This document shows positions 1 through 8,705 of a DNA stretch of 64,000 nucleotides, piece by piece (the stretch's first letter is position 1; each line of letters starts with the position of its first letter). A program made the translations under genes and the position numbers. Under the pieces are notes generated by a model, which saw only the letters and a program-made list of their open reading frames with translations, had not been told where the DNA came from and did no database searches. Location of the stretch: positions 558,001 to 622,000 of the forward strand of contig NZ_JAJBZG010000002.1 of NCBI RefSeq assembly GCF_020552705.1, given 5' to 3'. This DNA comes from Christiangramia sediminis. GTDB taxonomy: Bacteria > Bacteroidota > Bacteroidia > Flavobacteriales > Flavobacteriaceae.

Positions 1-585
1 AGACTTTACGATATAGATCAGGGGGAGATCTTAATTGACGGAAGAAATATAGAAAAGCTGAATCTGGAAAGTCTTCGTGAAAGTATAGGATATGTCCCGC
101 AGGATGCTTTTCTCTTCAGTGACAGTATTCGGAATAATATTAAATTCGGAAAAACTGAAGCTACCGAAGAAGAGATCATCACTGCTGCCAAGAATGCTTC
201 TGTACATAAAAATATTATGGGCTTCAGCAAGGGCTACGATACGGTATTGGGAGAACGGGGTATTACCCTTTCAGGAGGACAAAAGCAGCGCGTATCTATT
301 GCCAGGGCCATTATTCATGATCCTGAGATTCTTCTTTTTGACGATTGCCTTTCCGCAGTAGATACAGAAACCGAGGAAGAGATCCTGAATAATCTATTCC
401 AAATCTCTAAGGAAAAGACCACTATAATTGTAAGCCATAGAATTTCTTCCGCTAAAAACGCTGATAAAATAATCATTCTTGAAGACGGGCAAATTGTTCA
501 GGAAGGGACTCACCAGAACTTATTGAATACTCCCGGATACTACAAAGAACTTTACGCAAAACAGCTAAATGAAAAAGAAATGTGA
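1..585 (+). CDS. ABC exporter (permease/ATP-binding), C-terminal part
   Basis: Open from the first base of the window to the TGA at 583-585, so only the last ~194 residues of the nucleotide-binding domain are present. Visible are the Q-loop (VPQD, near residue 36), the signature LSGGQKQR, the Walker B segment ILLFDD, the D-loop SAVD and the H-loop histidine in IIVSHR. The residue after the Walker B aspartate is Asp instead of the usual catalytic Glu, as in the degenerate half of heterodimeric MdlA/MdlB-type exporters. That suggests it works with a second ABC half encoded elsewhere. The order matches type I exporters with fused membrane and ATPase domains. The substrate cannot be told. The methionine at 217 is internal, not the start. 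Confidence 0.9.
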   Translation, partial: RLYDIDQGEILIDGRNIEKLNLESLRESIGYVPQDAFLFSDSIRNNIKFGKTEATEEEIITAAKNASVHKNIMGFSKGYDTVLGERGITLSGGQKQRVSIARAIIHDPEILLFDDCLSAVDTETEEEILNNLFQISKEKTTIIVSHRISSAKNADKIIILEDGQIVQEGTHQNLLNTPGYYKELYAKQLNEKEM

Positions 586-592
586 AAATTTT

Positions 593-621
593 TTGTTAGA
601 TGTTAAAAATTTTTAGATTTT
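593..621 (+). promoter_or_regulatory. Candidate promoter of the DUF3276 gene
   Basis: TTG at 593-595 and TAGATTTT at 614-621 are 18 bases apart, a reasonable fit to the Bacteroidetes TTG / TAnnTTTG promoter. It lies about 40 bases upstream of the start codon at 661. The last base of the -7 box deviates from the consensus. Confidence 0.4.
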
Positions 622-660
622 TGGACTCGACAATAACAAACCTATTAAAGAATCTATTTT

Positions 661-1050
661 ATGAGCGACAAGGGAATGATGGAGAAAGAAGAAATATTCT
701 CTAAAGTTTTAAGAGCGGGAAGAAGAACTTATTTTTTCGACGTAAGATCTACCCGGGCTAACGATTACTACCTCACAATCACCGAGAGTAAGAAGTTTAC
801 CAACGACGATGGCTCTTTCTACTACAAGAAACACAAGATCTACCTTTACAAAGAAGATTTTGATGGTTTTAGAGAGATCCTGGAAGAAATGACGAATTAT
901 ATCGTTAATGAAAAAGGTGAAGAAGTAATAAGTGAACGCCATCAAAAAGATTTCAAAAAGGAATATGATGACGATGACAGCGAGAAAAATGCTGCTGCCA
1001 CCTCTTCAAATGCTGAGAAATTTACCGATGTAAGTTTCGACGACATATAA
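661..1050 (+). CDS. DUF3276 / PUR-alpha-like nucleic acid-binding protein
   Basis: 129 residues. The N-terminal ~80 residues (EIFSKVLRAGRRTYFFDVR, then DYYLTITESKK and a KKHKIYLYKEDFDGF segment) match the DUF3276 family, a PUR-like fold that binds single-stranded DNA or RNA and is widespread in Bacteroidetes. The C-terminal ~40 residues are acidic and low in complexity (DDDD and SS runs) and probably disordered. The gene stands alone: its own candidate promoter lies upstream and a terminator follows. A start at the second or third methionine (676 or 679) would also be possible. The cellular role is not known. Confidence 0.85.
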   Translation: MSDKGMMEKEEIFSKVLRAGRRTYFFDVRSTRANDYYLTITESKKFTNDDGSFYYKKHKIYLYKEDFDGFREILEEMTNYIVNEKGEEVISERHQKDFKKEYDDDDSEKNAAATSSNAEKFTDVSFDDI

Positions 1051-1068
1051 AAAATTACTTGCATTTAA

Positions 1069-1100
1069 TTCAAACCGTCCCTTATCAGGACGGTTTTTTT
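1069..1100 (+). terminator. Rho-independent terminator after the DUF3276 gene
   Basis: AACCGTCC pairs with GGACGGTT around a 7-base loop, followed by a run of eight T. It sits 20 bases after the stop codon and before the M14 peptidase gene. Confidence 0.85.
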
Positions 1101-1128
1101 TATCTTAGGCTTTTCCAAAATCACAATA

Positions 1129-3645
1129 ATGCGCTTTATAACAAGTATCCTTCTATTATTTTCAGTTTTCTTCAGTCAGGCTCAGCAGGAAGAAATCAGC
1201 CTTGACTACTATCTTCCCGCTGATATTTCCTACAATTCAGAAATCCCAACTCCTCAGGAGATTATAGGTTTTGTTCCCGGTGAATGGCATGTAAGTCACG
1301 ACCGCCTTTTAACTTATATGAACAAGCTGGCCGAGGTCTCGCCAAGAATTCAAATTGAAAACCGTGGTTTTACCTATGAAGGAAGACCTCTGGTTTTACT
1401 TACTATTTCTTCGGAAGAAAATCTGGCAAATATTGAAGACATCAGGCAGAAACATGTGTCGCTGGTAGAGAATAATTCCGAATCTTTAAATACGGAAGAA
1501 ATGCCGGTGGTGATAAACCAGGGTTTTTCTATTCACGGGAATGAGGCCAGTGGATCAAATTCAGCCTTATTATATGCCTATTATTTAGCGGCGGCTGAAG
1601 GCGAAAAGATTGAAAAAGTACTGGATAACACAGTGATATTGCTTGATCCCGCATTTAACCCTGATGGCTTACAGAGGTTTGCATATTGGGCTAATACCAA
1701 CAAAAGTGAAAATATAAATCCAGATCCTCAGGATCGTGAATACAGTGAAGTATGGCCTGGGGGTAGAACCAACCATTACTGGTTTGATATGAACCGTGAC
1801 TGGTTACCAGTGCAGCTTCCGGAATCTCAGGCCAGAATAGCCACTTTTCATCAATGGTACCCAAATATCCTTACCGATCATCATGAAATGGGTTCTAATT
1901 CCACATTCTTTTTTCAACCTGGAATTCCTTCGAGAACACACCCGCTAACTCCGGAAATGAACCAGGATCTTACCAGGGAAATTGGCACCTATCATGCCCA
2001 GGCATTTGATGAAATTGGTTCTTTATACTATACTGAAGAAAATTATGACGATTTCTACTATGGTAAAGGCTCCACTTTTCCTGATATAAATGGGAGCGTG
2101 GGAATTTTGTTTGAACAGGGAAGCTCCCGAGGACATGCCCAGGAAACCGAAAATGGAATCCTAACTTTCCCGTTCACGATAAGAAATCAGTTCACCGCGG
2201 CACTTTCTACCCTGGAAGCCTCTCAGAAAATGAGAAAAGAACTGCTTAATTATCAGCGTAACTTTTTTCAAGAAGCCCGGGATTCAGCTGAATCTGGCGC
2301 CTATGCTTTCGGAAATTCACAAGATCCTGTAAGTGCCTATAAACTTGCAGAGATCTTGAAAAGACATAAGATCGAGGTTTACGAAACGGGAAATAACTTC
2401 AGTGATAATAATGAGAATTTTGAAAAAGGTTCCTCATATATAGTTCCTAAAAACCAACGCCAGCAACGCTTATTAAAAGCGATGTTTGAAAAACGTACAC
2501 AATTTCGGGACAGTCTTTTCTATGATATTTCGGCATGGACATTTCCTTTAGCATTCAACCTTGATTATACGGAAGAAGCTTCCATGAAAAATGCCGGAAA
2601 TAAGATAGATAAACTTTCTATGCCTTCCCCAGAATTACCTGAGGAAAGTGATTATGCTTATTTATTGAACTGGAAAAATTATATGGCTCCAAAGGCTTTA
2701 AATAACATCCTGGAGAAAGAGATTCGCGCTAAGGTAGCCATGGAGGATTTTCAGCTGGAAGGAAAAAATTACGGGTATGGAACGATCATGATACCGGTTC
2801 AGAATCAGAAACTGAACAAAAGCGAGTTACATCAATTCCTTAAAAAGATCTCAACAGAGAGCGGAGTGAAGATCACTGCCATTCAAACAGGAATGACGCA
2901 GGGTATTAATCTTGGAAGCAACCAGTTTAGGGCGATAAAGCCGCAAAAAGTTGCTTTGATCGTAGGCGGCCCGATAACTTCTTATGATGCGGGAGAGATC
3001 TGGCATTTATTTGATCAGCGTTACGACATGAAAATCACTAAACTCGATGTTAGCGATCTAGACCGGGCTGACCTTAGCCGATATACAGATATCATACTTT
3101 CGAATTCCTGGGGAAGTGGTATCGATAAAGAATTTGTACCAAAATTGAAGAAATGGACGAAAGACGGAGGAACCATCATCGCTTACAGAAACGCTGTTGG
3201 TTGGATGAAGAAAAATAAATTTATTGATTTCAATACCAAAGAAAATAAAATGACCGCCCAGGATATAAGTTTTGGTGAGCGTGGAGATTTTCGTGGAGCA
3301 CAGGTTATTGGAGGGGCTATTTTTGAGGTTAAACTTGACAGAAGCCATCCTATCGCATTTGGGTATAAGGACGATAAGATTGCCATGTTCAGGAATACTA
3401 CTATTTTCATGGAAGCAGACGAACAAAGCTATAACAATCCTATTCAATATACAGAGAAGCCCTTGTTAAGCGGATATATTAGCAAGCCTAATCTTGATTC
3501 CATAGCCAGAACCGTGCCTTTTAAACATGAAAGTCTTGGACGCGGGGAGGTTATGTTATTTACAGATAATACTAACTTCAGAGCTTTCTGGTACGGTACT
3601 AATAAATTACTGATGAATGCTATTTTCTTTGGAGATGAAATGTAG
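1129..3645 (+). CDS. Secreted M14-family zinc carboxypeptidase
   Basis: 838 residues with a Sec signal peptide (MRFITSILLLFSVFFSQAQ). The zinc motif HGNE gives His136 and Glu139, the third ligand is in DHHEMG (His251 or 252), and the FNPDG and NRDW segments fit the substrate-binding region of M14 metallocarboxypeptidases. LFEQGSSRG is the likely segment carrying the catalytic Glu. The C-terminal half (roughly 600-838) is an additional domain typical of large Bacteroidetes M14 proteins. It contains a GGPITSYDAGEIWHLFD stretch that looks like a glutamine-amidotransferase-like fold. Probable role: periplasmic or extracellular peptide degradation. No lipobox and no clear type IX secretion tail. 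Confidence 0.88.
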   Translation: MRFITSILLLFSVFFSQAQQEEISLDYYLPADISYNSEIPTPQEIIGFVPGEWHVSHDRLLTYMNKLAEVSPRIQIENRGFTYEGRPLVLLTISSEENLANIEDIRQKHVSLVENNSESLNTEEMPVVINQGFSIHGNEASGSNSALLYAYYLAAAEGEKIEKVLDNTVILLDPAFNPDGLQRFAYWANTNKSENINPDPQDREYSEVWPGGRTNHYWFDMNRDWLPVQLPESQARIATFHQWYPNILTDHHEMGSNSTFFFQPGIPSRTHPLTPEMNQDLTREIGTYHAQAFDEIGSLYYTEENYDDFYYGKGSTFPDINGSVGILFEQGSSRGHAQETENGILTFPFTIRNQFTAALSTLEASQKMRKELLNYQRNFFQEARDSAESGAYAFGNSQDPVSAYKLAEILKRHKIEVYETGNNFSDNNENFEKGSSYIVPKNQRQQRLLKAMFEKRTQFRDSLFYDISAWTFPLAFNLDYTEEASMKNAGNKIDKLSMPSPELPEESDYAYLLNWKNYMAPKALNNILEKEIRAKVAMEDFQLEGKNYGYGTIMIPVQNQKLNKSELHQFLKKISTESGVKITAIQTGMTQGINLGSNQFRAIKPQKVALIVGGPITSYDAGEIWHLFDQRYDMKITKLDVSDLDRADLSRYTDIILSNSWGSGIDKEFVPKLKKWTKDGGTIIAYRNAVGWMKKNKFIDFNTKENKMTAQDISFGERGDFRGAQVIGGAIFEVKLDRSHPIAFGYKDDKIAMFRNTTIFMEADEQSYNNPIQYTEKPLLSGYISKPNLDSIARTVPFKHESLGRGEVMLFTDNTNFRAFWYGTNKLLMNAIFFGDEM

Positions 3646-3696
3646 CAGGACGATTATAGTTTAGGGAAATTTTAATAGTCTTGTTTCAAATTTAGA

Positions 3697-3704
3697 TAAC
3701 TTTG
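3697..3704 (+). promoter_or_regulatory. Candidate -7 box upstream of ktrB
   Basis: TAACTTTG is an exact TAnnTTTG match, about 95 bases before the ktrB start. A convincing TTG at -33 is missing (the nearest, at 3681, is only 13 bases upstream), so this is tentative. Confidence 0.35.
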
Positions 3705-3728
3705 TAAGAGACTAGCGATAAATTCAGA

Positions 3729-3758
3729 GTCCGGAAGTCTTTCTTTTCGGACTTTTTG
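3729..3758 (+). terminator. Hairpin plus T-run in the M14-ktrB gap
   Basis: AGTCCG at about 3728-3733 pairs with CGGACT at 3748-3753, followed by TTTTT. It may end transcription of the M14 gene. Alternatively it acts as a leader attenuator, because a -7 box lies upstream of it and ktrB starts 40 bases downstream. Confidence 0.55.
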
Positions 3759-3778
3759 GATTCAGAAAAATACTCTAC

Positions 3779-3802
3779 ATGCAAAAAACTACTCTTAAGT
3801 GA
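3779..3802 (+). CDS. Seven-codon upstream minicistron overlapping the ktrB start
   Basis: ATG at 3779 opens MQKTTLK and stops with TGA at 3800-3802, which overlaps the GTG start codon of ktrB at 3799-3801. A ribosome ending here would be placed on the ktrB start, so it could serve translational coupling. No evidence beyond its position. Confidence 0.3.
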   Translation: MQKTTLK

Positions 3803-5589
3803 AATTTTCAGGATTCAGAAGCTGGCTTCAAAATGAAAAGTTCCTTAGTTATCTAAACAGATTTTCATTTGTATTAAGCCTGGTTACACTACTGGTGGCT
3901 ATTTATGATCTTGGTTTTCGCCATGCTGAATATGAAGAGACACAACTAAACCATTTCTATTTTGGGGCATTGATTGTAGGAGTGATTTCGATTCTGTTAC
4001 GTTATTTTCTGTTCCGGGTACATTTTCGACTAAAGGTTCGAATTTTTGATAGTGTTCTGGGAGCACTCTTTGCCCTATTAATTTTCATAAAAATCGAGGG
4101 AATTCTTGAAAACTTCCCCATGATGGAGTTTATGAATAAAATGGTGTATGTATACCTGGCTGCTCTCATTTACTTTGTTCGGGAATTTTCTACGGTAGAG
4201 TTCAATTTCAGTAACCAGTATCTTAATCCGGCACAATTATTCATAACCAGTTTTTTACTCATCATCCTGGGCGGTACTTCATTATTGATGTTACCCAAGG
4301 CTACCTATGAAGGAATAAGCCTGCTGGATGCACTATTCACTTCAACCAGTGCAGTTTGTGTTACCGGACTAATCGTTGTGGATACCGGCTCTTATTTTAC
4401 ACTTTTTGGCCAGACCATTATTTTGATGTTGATGCAAATAGGTGGTTTGGGGATCATGACATTTGCCAGTTACTTCAGTTATTTTTTCAGGGGGCAGACA
4501 TCTTATCAAAATCAATTGATGCTCAAGGACGCTACAAATTCTGAAAAGATTAGTGAAGTTTTTAATGTACTTAAAAAGATCCTTTTCATCACTTTTATTA
4601 TAGAATTGCTCGGAGCGATTTTTATTTATTTCAGTCTTAGCAAATCAGAGATCTCACATATTGGAGACCGCTTATTCTTTTCAATATTTCATGCGGTGAG
4701 TGGTTTTTGCAATGCAGGTTTTTCAACCCTGGAAAACAGCCTTTACGAACCTGATTTCAGATTTAATTATCCGCTGCATCTTGCGATTGCATTTCTGTTT
4801 ATTCTTGGAGGGATAGGTTTTCCCATTGTACTTAATCTTTATAAATACGCTAAGTACAACTTTAAAAATTTATTCCTGAAATTCACCAGAAGAAGACCCC
4901 TTCCCCATTCCCCCTGGGCCATTAATTTAAATACTAGAATTGTGGTGGTGACCACCATTATTTTGTTAAGCCTGGGCACGATATTTTTCTATGTTTTAGA
5001 ATACAATAATACTTTAGCTGAACATAATTGGTTTGGGAAAATCGTAACGGCATTCTTTGGTGCGTCCACTCCAAGAACAGCCGGTTTTAATACAGTAGAT
5101 ACTGGCGCCTTGAATTTTAGTACTCTACTGATGATCTTTCTACTTATGTGGGTGGGTGCTTCCCCGGCTTCTACAGGCGGTGGCATCAAAACCAGTACGC
5201 TTGCCATAGCAACGCTTAATTTTTTGAGTCTGGCCCGCGGAAAAGACAGAATTGAGGTTTACAGAAGAGAAATTTCGCAGGCCTCCTTAAGACGTGCCTT
5301 TGCAATAATATCCTTATCGCTCATGGTGATTGGATTTGCCATATTCTTAATAGCAACTTTTGACCAGGATAAAACACTTTTAAGTATCGCTTTTGAATCA
5401 TTTTCAGCTTATAGCACTGTAGGCCTTTCCACTGGCATTACTGCAGACCTATCTTCATACTCAAAAGTGGTTCTTATCTTTACAATGTTCATAGGTAGAG
5501 TAAGCATGCTCACCCTTTTAATTGCCATTTTAAGACGTGTGAAACATATGAATTATCGCTATCCAACCGATGAAATTTTAATCAACTAA
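3799..5589 (+). CDS. ktrB: Trk/Ktr-type K+ uptake channel subunit
   Basis: 596 residues. Four pore-loop repeats of the TrkH/KtrB superfamily can be seen: TSTSAVCVTGL, SGFCNAGFS, ASTPRTAGFNT and SAYSTVGLS. The family core starts near residue 140. The first ~135 residues form about four extra hydrophobic segments, making it longer than a typical KtrB (~450). The start is GTG: a stop codon lies directly before it (3796-3798), and the next methionine is far inside the protein. It is followed by the RCK subunit gene after 110 bases, so the two form a K+ uptake system in the inner membrane. Confidence 0.9.
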   Translation: MKFSGFRSWLQNEKFLSYLNRFSFVLSLVTLLVAIYDLGFRHAEYEETQLNHFYFGALIVGVISILLRYFLFRVHFRLKVRIFDSVLGALFALLIFIKIEGILENFPMMEFMNKMVYVYLAALIYFVREFSTVEFNFSNQYLNPAQLFITSFLLIILGGTSLLMLPKATYEGISLLDALFTSTSAVCVTGLIVVDTGSYFTLFGQTIILMLMQIGGLGIMTFASYFSYFFRGQTSYQNQLMLKDATNSEKISEVFNVLKKILFITFIIELLGAIFIYFSLSKSEISHIGDRLFFSIFHAVSGFCNAGFSTLENSLYEPDFRFNYPLHLAIAFLFILGGIGFPIVLNLYKYAKYNFKNLFLKFTRRRPLPHSPWAINLNTRIVVVTTIILLSLGTIFFYVLEYNNTLAEHNWFGKIVTAFFGASTPRTAGFNTVDTGALNFSTLLMIFLLMWVGASPASTGGGIKTSTLAIATLNFLSLARGKDRIEVYRREISQASLRRAFAIISLSLMVIGFAIFLIATFDQDKTLLSIAFESFSAYSTVGLSTGITADLSSYSKVVLIFTMFIGRVSMLTLLIAILRRVKHMNYRYPTDEILIN

Positions 5590-5699
5590 AGGAAAATCAT
5601 GAAATGCCATTATAAGATTTTGAAACCAAACAAAATATTTATTGGCGTTCCGAAAACTCGGGAACATCTAAGCGATTAATAACAGATAAATTTAAACAG

Positions 5700-6407
5700 A
5701 TGAAATATATAGTGATAGGACTGGGAGTTTTTGGTTCATCAATAGCCGAAAAACTAACCGAGATGGGAAACGAGGTGATTGGGGTAGATATTAGTATGAG
5801 TAAGGTTGAAGGAATTAAAGAAAAGATCACTCATGCAATAAGTCTTGATGCTACAGATATGGAAGCGGTTAAAAATCTACCTCTGGAAGATACCGATATT
5901 GTAATAATTGGGATAGGCGAAGATAAAGGAGCCAACATTATGGCTGCCGCTCTTATGAAACAAATGCATGTAAAAGGACTCATTAGTCGTGCGGTAGATC
6001 CGCTGCAACGTTTAGTTCTGGAAGCAATGGGAATTGATGAAATTATTCACCCTGAAAAAGAAACTGCAGATCGCTGGGCGCAAAGACTTAATCTGGAAGG
6101 GGTGGTAGACAGTTTTGAACTGGACAGCAATTACAGTATTGTAGAAACCAGAATCCCTAAAGAATACCACGAAAAGACCATTAAAGATCTCAATATAAAA
6201 GCTGAATTTGATATCATTATTCTAACTACCATGAATGTTTCACCCACTCGTAATGAACTGGGAGCTCAAACCGAAAAGGCTTCAGTCCAGGGAATTGCCA
6301 GGGCAGATACCGTTCTTTATAAAGATGAAATAATGGTACTTTATGGTCATAATAAAGATATTAAAAGACTTCTCGAGGAACATCGTAAATTTAAAGAAGG
6401 CATATAA
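5700..6407 (+). CDS. ktrA: KtrA/TrkA-type RCK regulatory subunit
   Basis: 235 residues. The N-terminal RCK_N Rossmann domain begins with VIGLGVFGSSIAEKL and has the acidic residue of strand 2 (GVDIS), as expected for binding of NAD(H) or ATP/ADP. An RCK_C domain follows from about residue 140. It is a cytosolic gating ring for the KtrB channel encoded immediately upstream. Its 3' end is one base from the convergent csaA gene. Confidence 0.9.
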   Translation: MKYIVIGLGVFGSSIAEKLTEMGNEVIGVDISMSKVEGIKEKITHAISLDATDMEAVKNLPLEDTDIVIIGIGEDKGANIMAAALMKQMHVKGLISRAVDPLQRLVLEAMGIDEIIHPEKETADRWAQRLNLEGVVDSFELDSNYSIVETRIPKEYHEKTIKDLNIKAEFDIIILTTMNVSPTRNELGAQTEKASVQGIARADTVLYKDEIMVLYGHNKDIKRLLEEHRKFKEGI

Positions 6408-6408
6408 A

Positions 6409-6747
6409 CTATGCTATCTTAGAGCCGTTTGGCATTTTTTGATCGGGAGTAAGCAGCACCACATCTTTACTTTCACCCAGTACTCCAAGCACCAGGCATT
6501 CACTTTTGAAGCCGGCAATTCTTTTTACAGGAAAATTAATCACGGCAATAATTTGTCTTCCGGGTAGCTCTTCACGGGTATAGCGCCTGGTTATCTGGGC
6601 AGAAGATCTCTTTTCGCCAATCTCTTCACCAAAATCTATATTTAATTTATAGGCCGGCTCCTTAGCTTCCGGAAAGGCTTCCACAGAAATTATAGTTCCC
6701 ACACGCATTTCCACTTTTTCAAAGTCACTCCAACTGATCTCTTCCAT
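6409..6747 (-). CDS. csaA: CsaA-like tRNA-binding domain protein / secretion chaperone
   Basis: 112 residues, the normal length of CsaA. The whole protein is one EMAP-II/tRNA-binding OB fold (VEMRVGTIISVEAFPEA near the N terminus, SECLVLGVLGE and VVLLTPDQKMPNGSKI near the end). CsaA homologues bind tRNA and unfolded preproteins and have been described as export chaperones. The gene is convergent with ktrA and divergent from the redoxin gene at 6813. Confidence 0.88.
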   Translation of the reverse strand: MEEISWSDFEKVEMRVGTIISVEAFPEAKEPAYKLNIDFGEEIGEKRSSAQITRRYTREELPGRQIIAVINFPVKRIAGFKSECLVLGVLGESKDVVLLTPDQKMPNGSKIA

Positions 6748-6812
6748 CTCTAAATTTTAAGAAGTCCAAAATAGAGAATATTCAACATTAATAATTAATT
6801 TTAAGAAAAAAG

Positions 6813-7370
6813 ATGTCACTTACTTCTTCGAATAAGATAAAACTGGGCATGGAAGCTCCCAACTTCAAATTGATGGATACCATTACAGATCATTTGGTAA
6901 CACTTAATGAAGTAAAAGGAGAACGTGGAACCTTGATCATGTTTATCTGCAATCACTGTCCCTTTGTAAAACATGTAAATGATGAAATTGTGCATATTGT
7001 CAATGAGTATCGTCAATTAGGTTTTGGCTTTGCCGGGATCATGAGTAATGATGTTAAAAAATATCCACAGGATAGTCCTGAAAAGATGAAGGAGCATGCG
7101 GCAAAACATCAGTATTCATTCCCTTATCTCTTTGATGGAACCCAGGAAATCGCCAAAGCCTATGATGCTGCCTGTACACCCGATTTCTATCTCTTTGACG
7201 ATGAATTAAAATTGATCTATCACGGGCAATTAGACAGTAGCAGACCAGGAAATGGTCTTCATTCTAACGGTAGAGATCTTAGAGAAGCAATGGATGCCGT
7301 ATTAAATAACCGTAAGGTAGACGAGGATCAAAAACCCAGTATTGGGTGCAATATAAAATGGAAGGAATAA
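6813..7370 (+). CDS. Thioredoxin-like redoxin (AhpC/TSA superfamily)
   Basis: 185 residues, no signal peptide. The thioredoxin fold is recognisable: LGMEAPNFKLMDT at the N terminus and the active-site region MFICNHCPFVKHVNDE with a Cys-Asn-His-Cys motif. Proteins of this type (PRX-like-1) are widespread and poorly characterised thiol oxidoreductases or peroxidases. It is followed 99 bases downstream by a peroxiredoxin gene that has its own promoter-like region. Confidence 0.85.
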   Translation: MSLTSSNKIKLGMEAPNFKLMDTITDHLVTLNEVKGERGTLIMFICNHCPFVKHVNDEIVHIVNEYRQLGFGFAGIMSNDVKKYPQDSPEKMKEHAAKHQYSFPYLFDGTQEIAKAYDAACTPDFYLFDDELKLIYHGQLDSSRPGNGLHSNGRDLREAMDAVLNNRKVDEDQKPSIGCNIKWKE

Positions 7371-7390
7371 TTTAACGACATCTTGCATTT

Positions 7391-7417
7391 TTGGGATATT
7401 ATTTTTTTTTACTTTTA
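7391..7417 (+). promoter_or_regulatory. Candidate promoter of the first peroxiredoxin
   Basis: TTG at 7391-7393 and TACTTTTA at 7410-7417, spacing 16, fit the Bacteroidetes promoter pattern with one deviation in the -7 box. Confidence 0.4.
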
Positions 7418-7419
7418 TA

Positions 7420-7440
7420 AACCTATAGATTTAATAGGTT
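7420..7440. promoter_or_regulatory. Dyad at the peroxiredoxin transcription start region
   Basis: AACCTAT (7420-7426) and ATAGGTT (7434-7440) form a perfect inverted repeat around 7 bases, directly after the candidate -7 box. The position suits an operator or a short 5' hairpin. No known binding site is recognised. Confidence 0.45.
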
Positions 7441-7469
7441 ATTATTTTAAATAAAAAATTATATTGATT

Positions 7470-8114
7470 ATGAGTGATTTAAGATTAGGAGAAAAAGCCC
7501 CAAACTTTGATGCCGAAACTTCGGAAGGAAAAATCAATTTTTACGATTACCTGGGAGATAGCTGGGGAATTCTATTTTCCCATCCTGCAGATTACACGCC
7601 GGTTTGTACTACAGAATTAGGGACCGTAGCAAATTATAAAGCTGAATTTGATAAGCGGGACGTGAAAGTGATGGCACTGAGCGTAGATGGACTAAAATCC
7701 CATGAAGGCTGGATAAAAGACATCAATGAGACCCAAAATACCAGGGTTAATTTCCCCATTATTGCTGATGAAGATAGAAAGGTTTCAGATCTCTACGGAA
7801 TGATACATCCAAAGGCAGATGATACACTTACGGTAAGATCTGTATTTGTGATCGCTCCAGACAAGAGTATCAAAATGACCCTTACGTACCCTGCCAGTAC
7901 CGGAAGAAATTTTGATGAATTGCTACGTGTAATAGATTCACTTCAATTAACTGCCTATAACAAGGTAGCAACCCCAGCTAACTGGAAAAACGGAGAGGAT
8001 GTAGTGATAAGCCCTTCAGTAAGCAATGAGGAGGCAGATAAAATGTTCCCGAAAGGTTATAAAGTAGTGAAGCCTTATTTAAGGACTACCGCTCAACCTG
8101 AACTAAAAAAATAA
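7470..8114 (+). CDS. Peroxiredoxin, Prx6 (1-Cys) type
   Basis: 214 residues from the ATG at 7470 (a TTG two codons upstream is unlikely). The peroxidatic cysteine is Cys46 in HPADYTPVCTTELG, and the longer C-terminal part (from PANWKNGEDVVISPSVS) is typical of the Prx6 subfamily. These enzymes reduce H2O2 and organic peroxides in the cytosol. No other cysteine is present, so an external thiol must resolve the sulfenic acid. A second homologue is encoded at 52734-53408 in the stress island. Confidence 0.93.
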   Translation: MSDLRLGEKAPNFDAETSEGKINFYDYLGDSWGILFSHPADYTPVCTTELGTVANYKAEFDKRDVKVMALSVDGLKSHEGWIKDINETQNTRVNFPIIADEDRKVSDLYGMIHPKADDTLTVRSVFVIAPDKSIKMTLTYPASTGRNFDELLRVIDSLQLTAYNKVATPANWKNGEDVVISPSVSNEEADKMFPKGYKVVKPYLRTTAQPELKK

Positions 8115-8135
8115 GATCTCTTTTTTAGAAATTTT

Positions 8136-8170
8136 AAGGCTGGCATATTATTGCCAGCCTTTTCTTTTTA
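8136..8170 (+). terminator. Terminator of the peroxiredoxin gene
   Basis: AAGGCTGGCA pairs with TGCCAGCCTT around a 6-base loop, followed by a T-rich tract. The right arm overlaps the last codons of the convergent DinB-type gene, and the stop codon of that gene is in the loop. Confidence 0.88.
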
Positions 8171-8693
8171 AAAGATTCTCCAACTGTGCAAAATGATGCC
8201 GGCCGTGCCAGGAATAATGGGCTAGACTTTCCTTTAATGTAAATCTATGTCCGGAGACAGGATGAACAAAGGTTTTTTCAAAATCTGAGACACTCATATT
8301 CTCCAACAGGATCACCCATTTGGCATGCAAAGCACTTATAAGATCCAGTGATATCTCCACAGGAGCCAGTTTTGAATCATCCAGGTCTGCAAATTGTTTC
8401 TCATCAAAAGCTTTAATGGTCGGTTCATCTTCTGTCAGAGCCCATTTAAAACGAAGCAGGCCGTTCATATGACTATCGGCAATATGGTGCAACAATTGCT
8501 TCAATGTCCAACCTTCCGGCCTGTAAGGTGTGTCCAATTGCTCCTTGGTAAGTGTTCTCGTCGCATTATTGAATTTTAGAGGTAATTCACTAATGTCACT
8601 TATCCACTTTTGAATATCTGTGGAAGATATTTTCTCAGGAACCTTACTTTTCCCGATAGGATATTTTAAGTCTTCAATTTCTTCTGTAGTCAT
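8148..8693 (-). CDS. YfiT-type DinB protein, putative bacillithiol S-transferase
   Basis: 181 residues. The family signature starts with YPIGKSKVP, and the three histidines of the DinB metal site are in LLHHIADSH and HGRHH. Homologues are metal-dependent thiol S-transferases using bacillithiol. Whether this organism makes bacillithiol cannot be told from this window. The gene stands alone between two terminators. Confidence 0.85.
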   Translation of the reverse strand: MTTEEIEDLKYPIGKSKVPEKISSTDIQKWISDISELPLKFNNATRTLTKEQLDTPYRPEGWTLKQLLHHIADSHMNGLLRFKWALTEDEPTIKAFDEKQFADLDDSKLAPVEISLDLISALHAKWVILLENMSVSDFEKTFVHPVSGHRFTLKESLAHYSWHGRHHFAQLENLLKRKGWQ

Positions 8694-8705
8694 TCTTAAA
8701 AATAA

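Noticed and set aside
3058-3447. Minus-strand ORFs opposite the M14 peptidase
   Set aside because: No family features, wrong strand within a clear gene; frame shadows.
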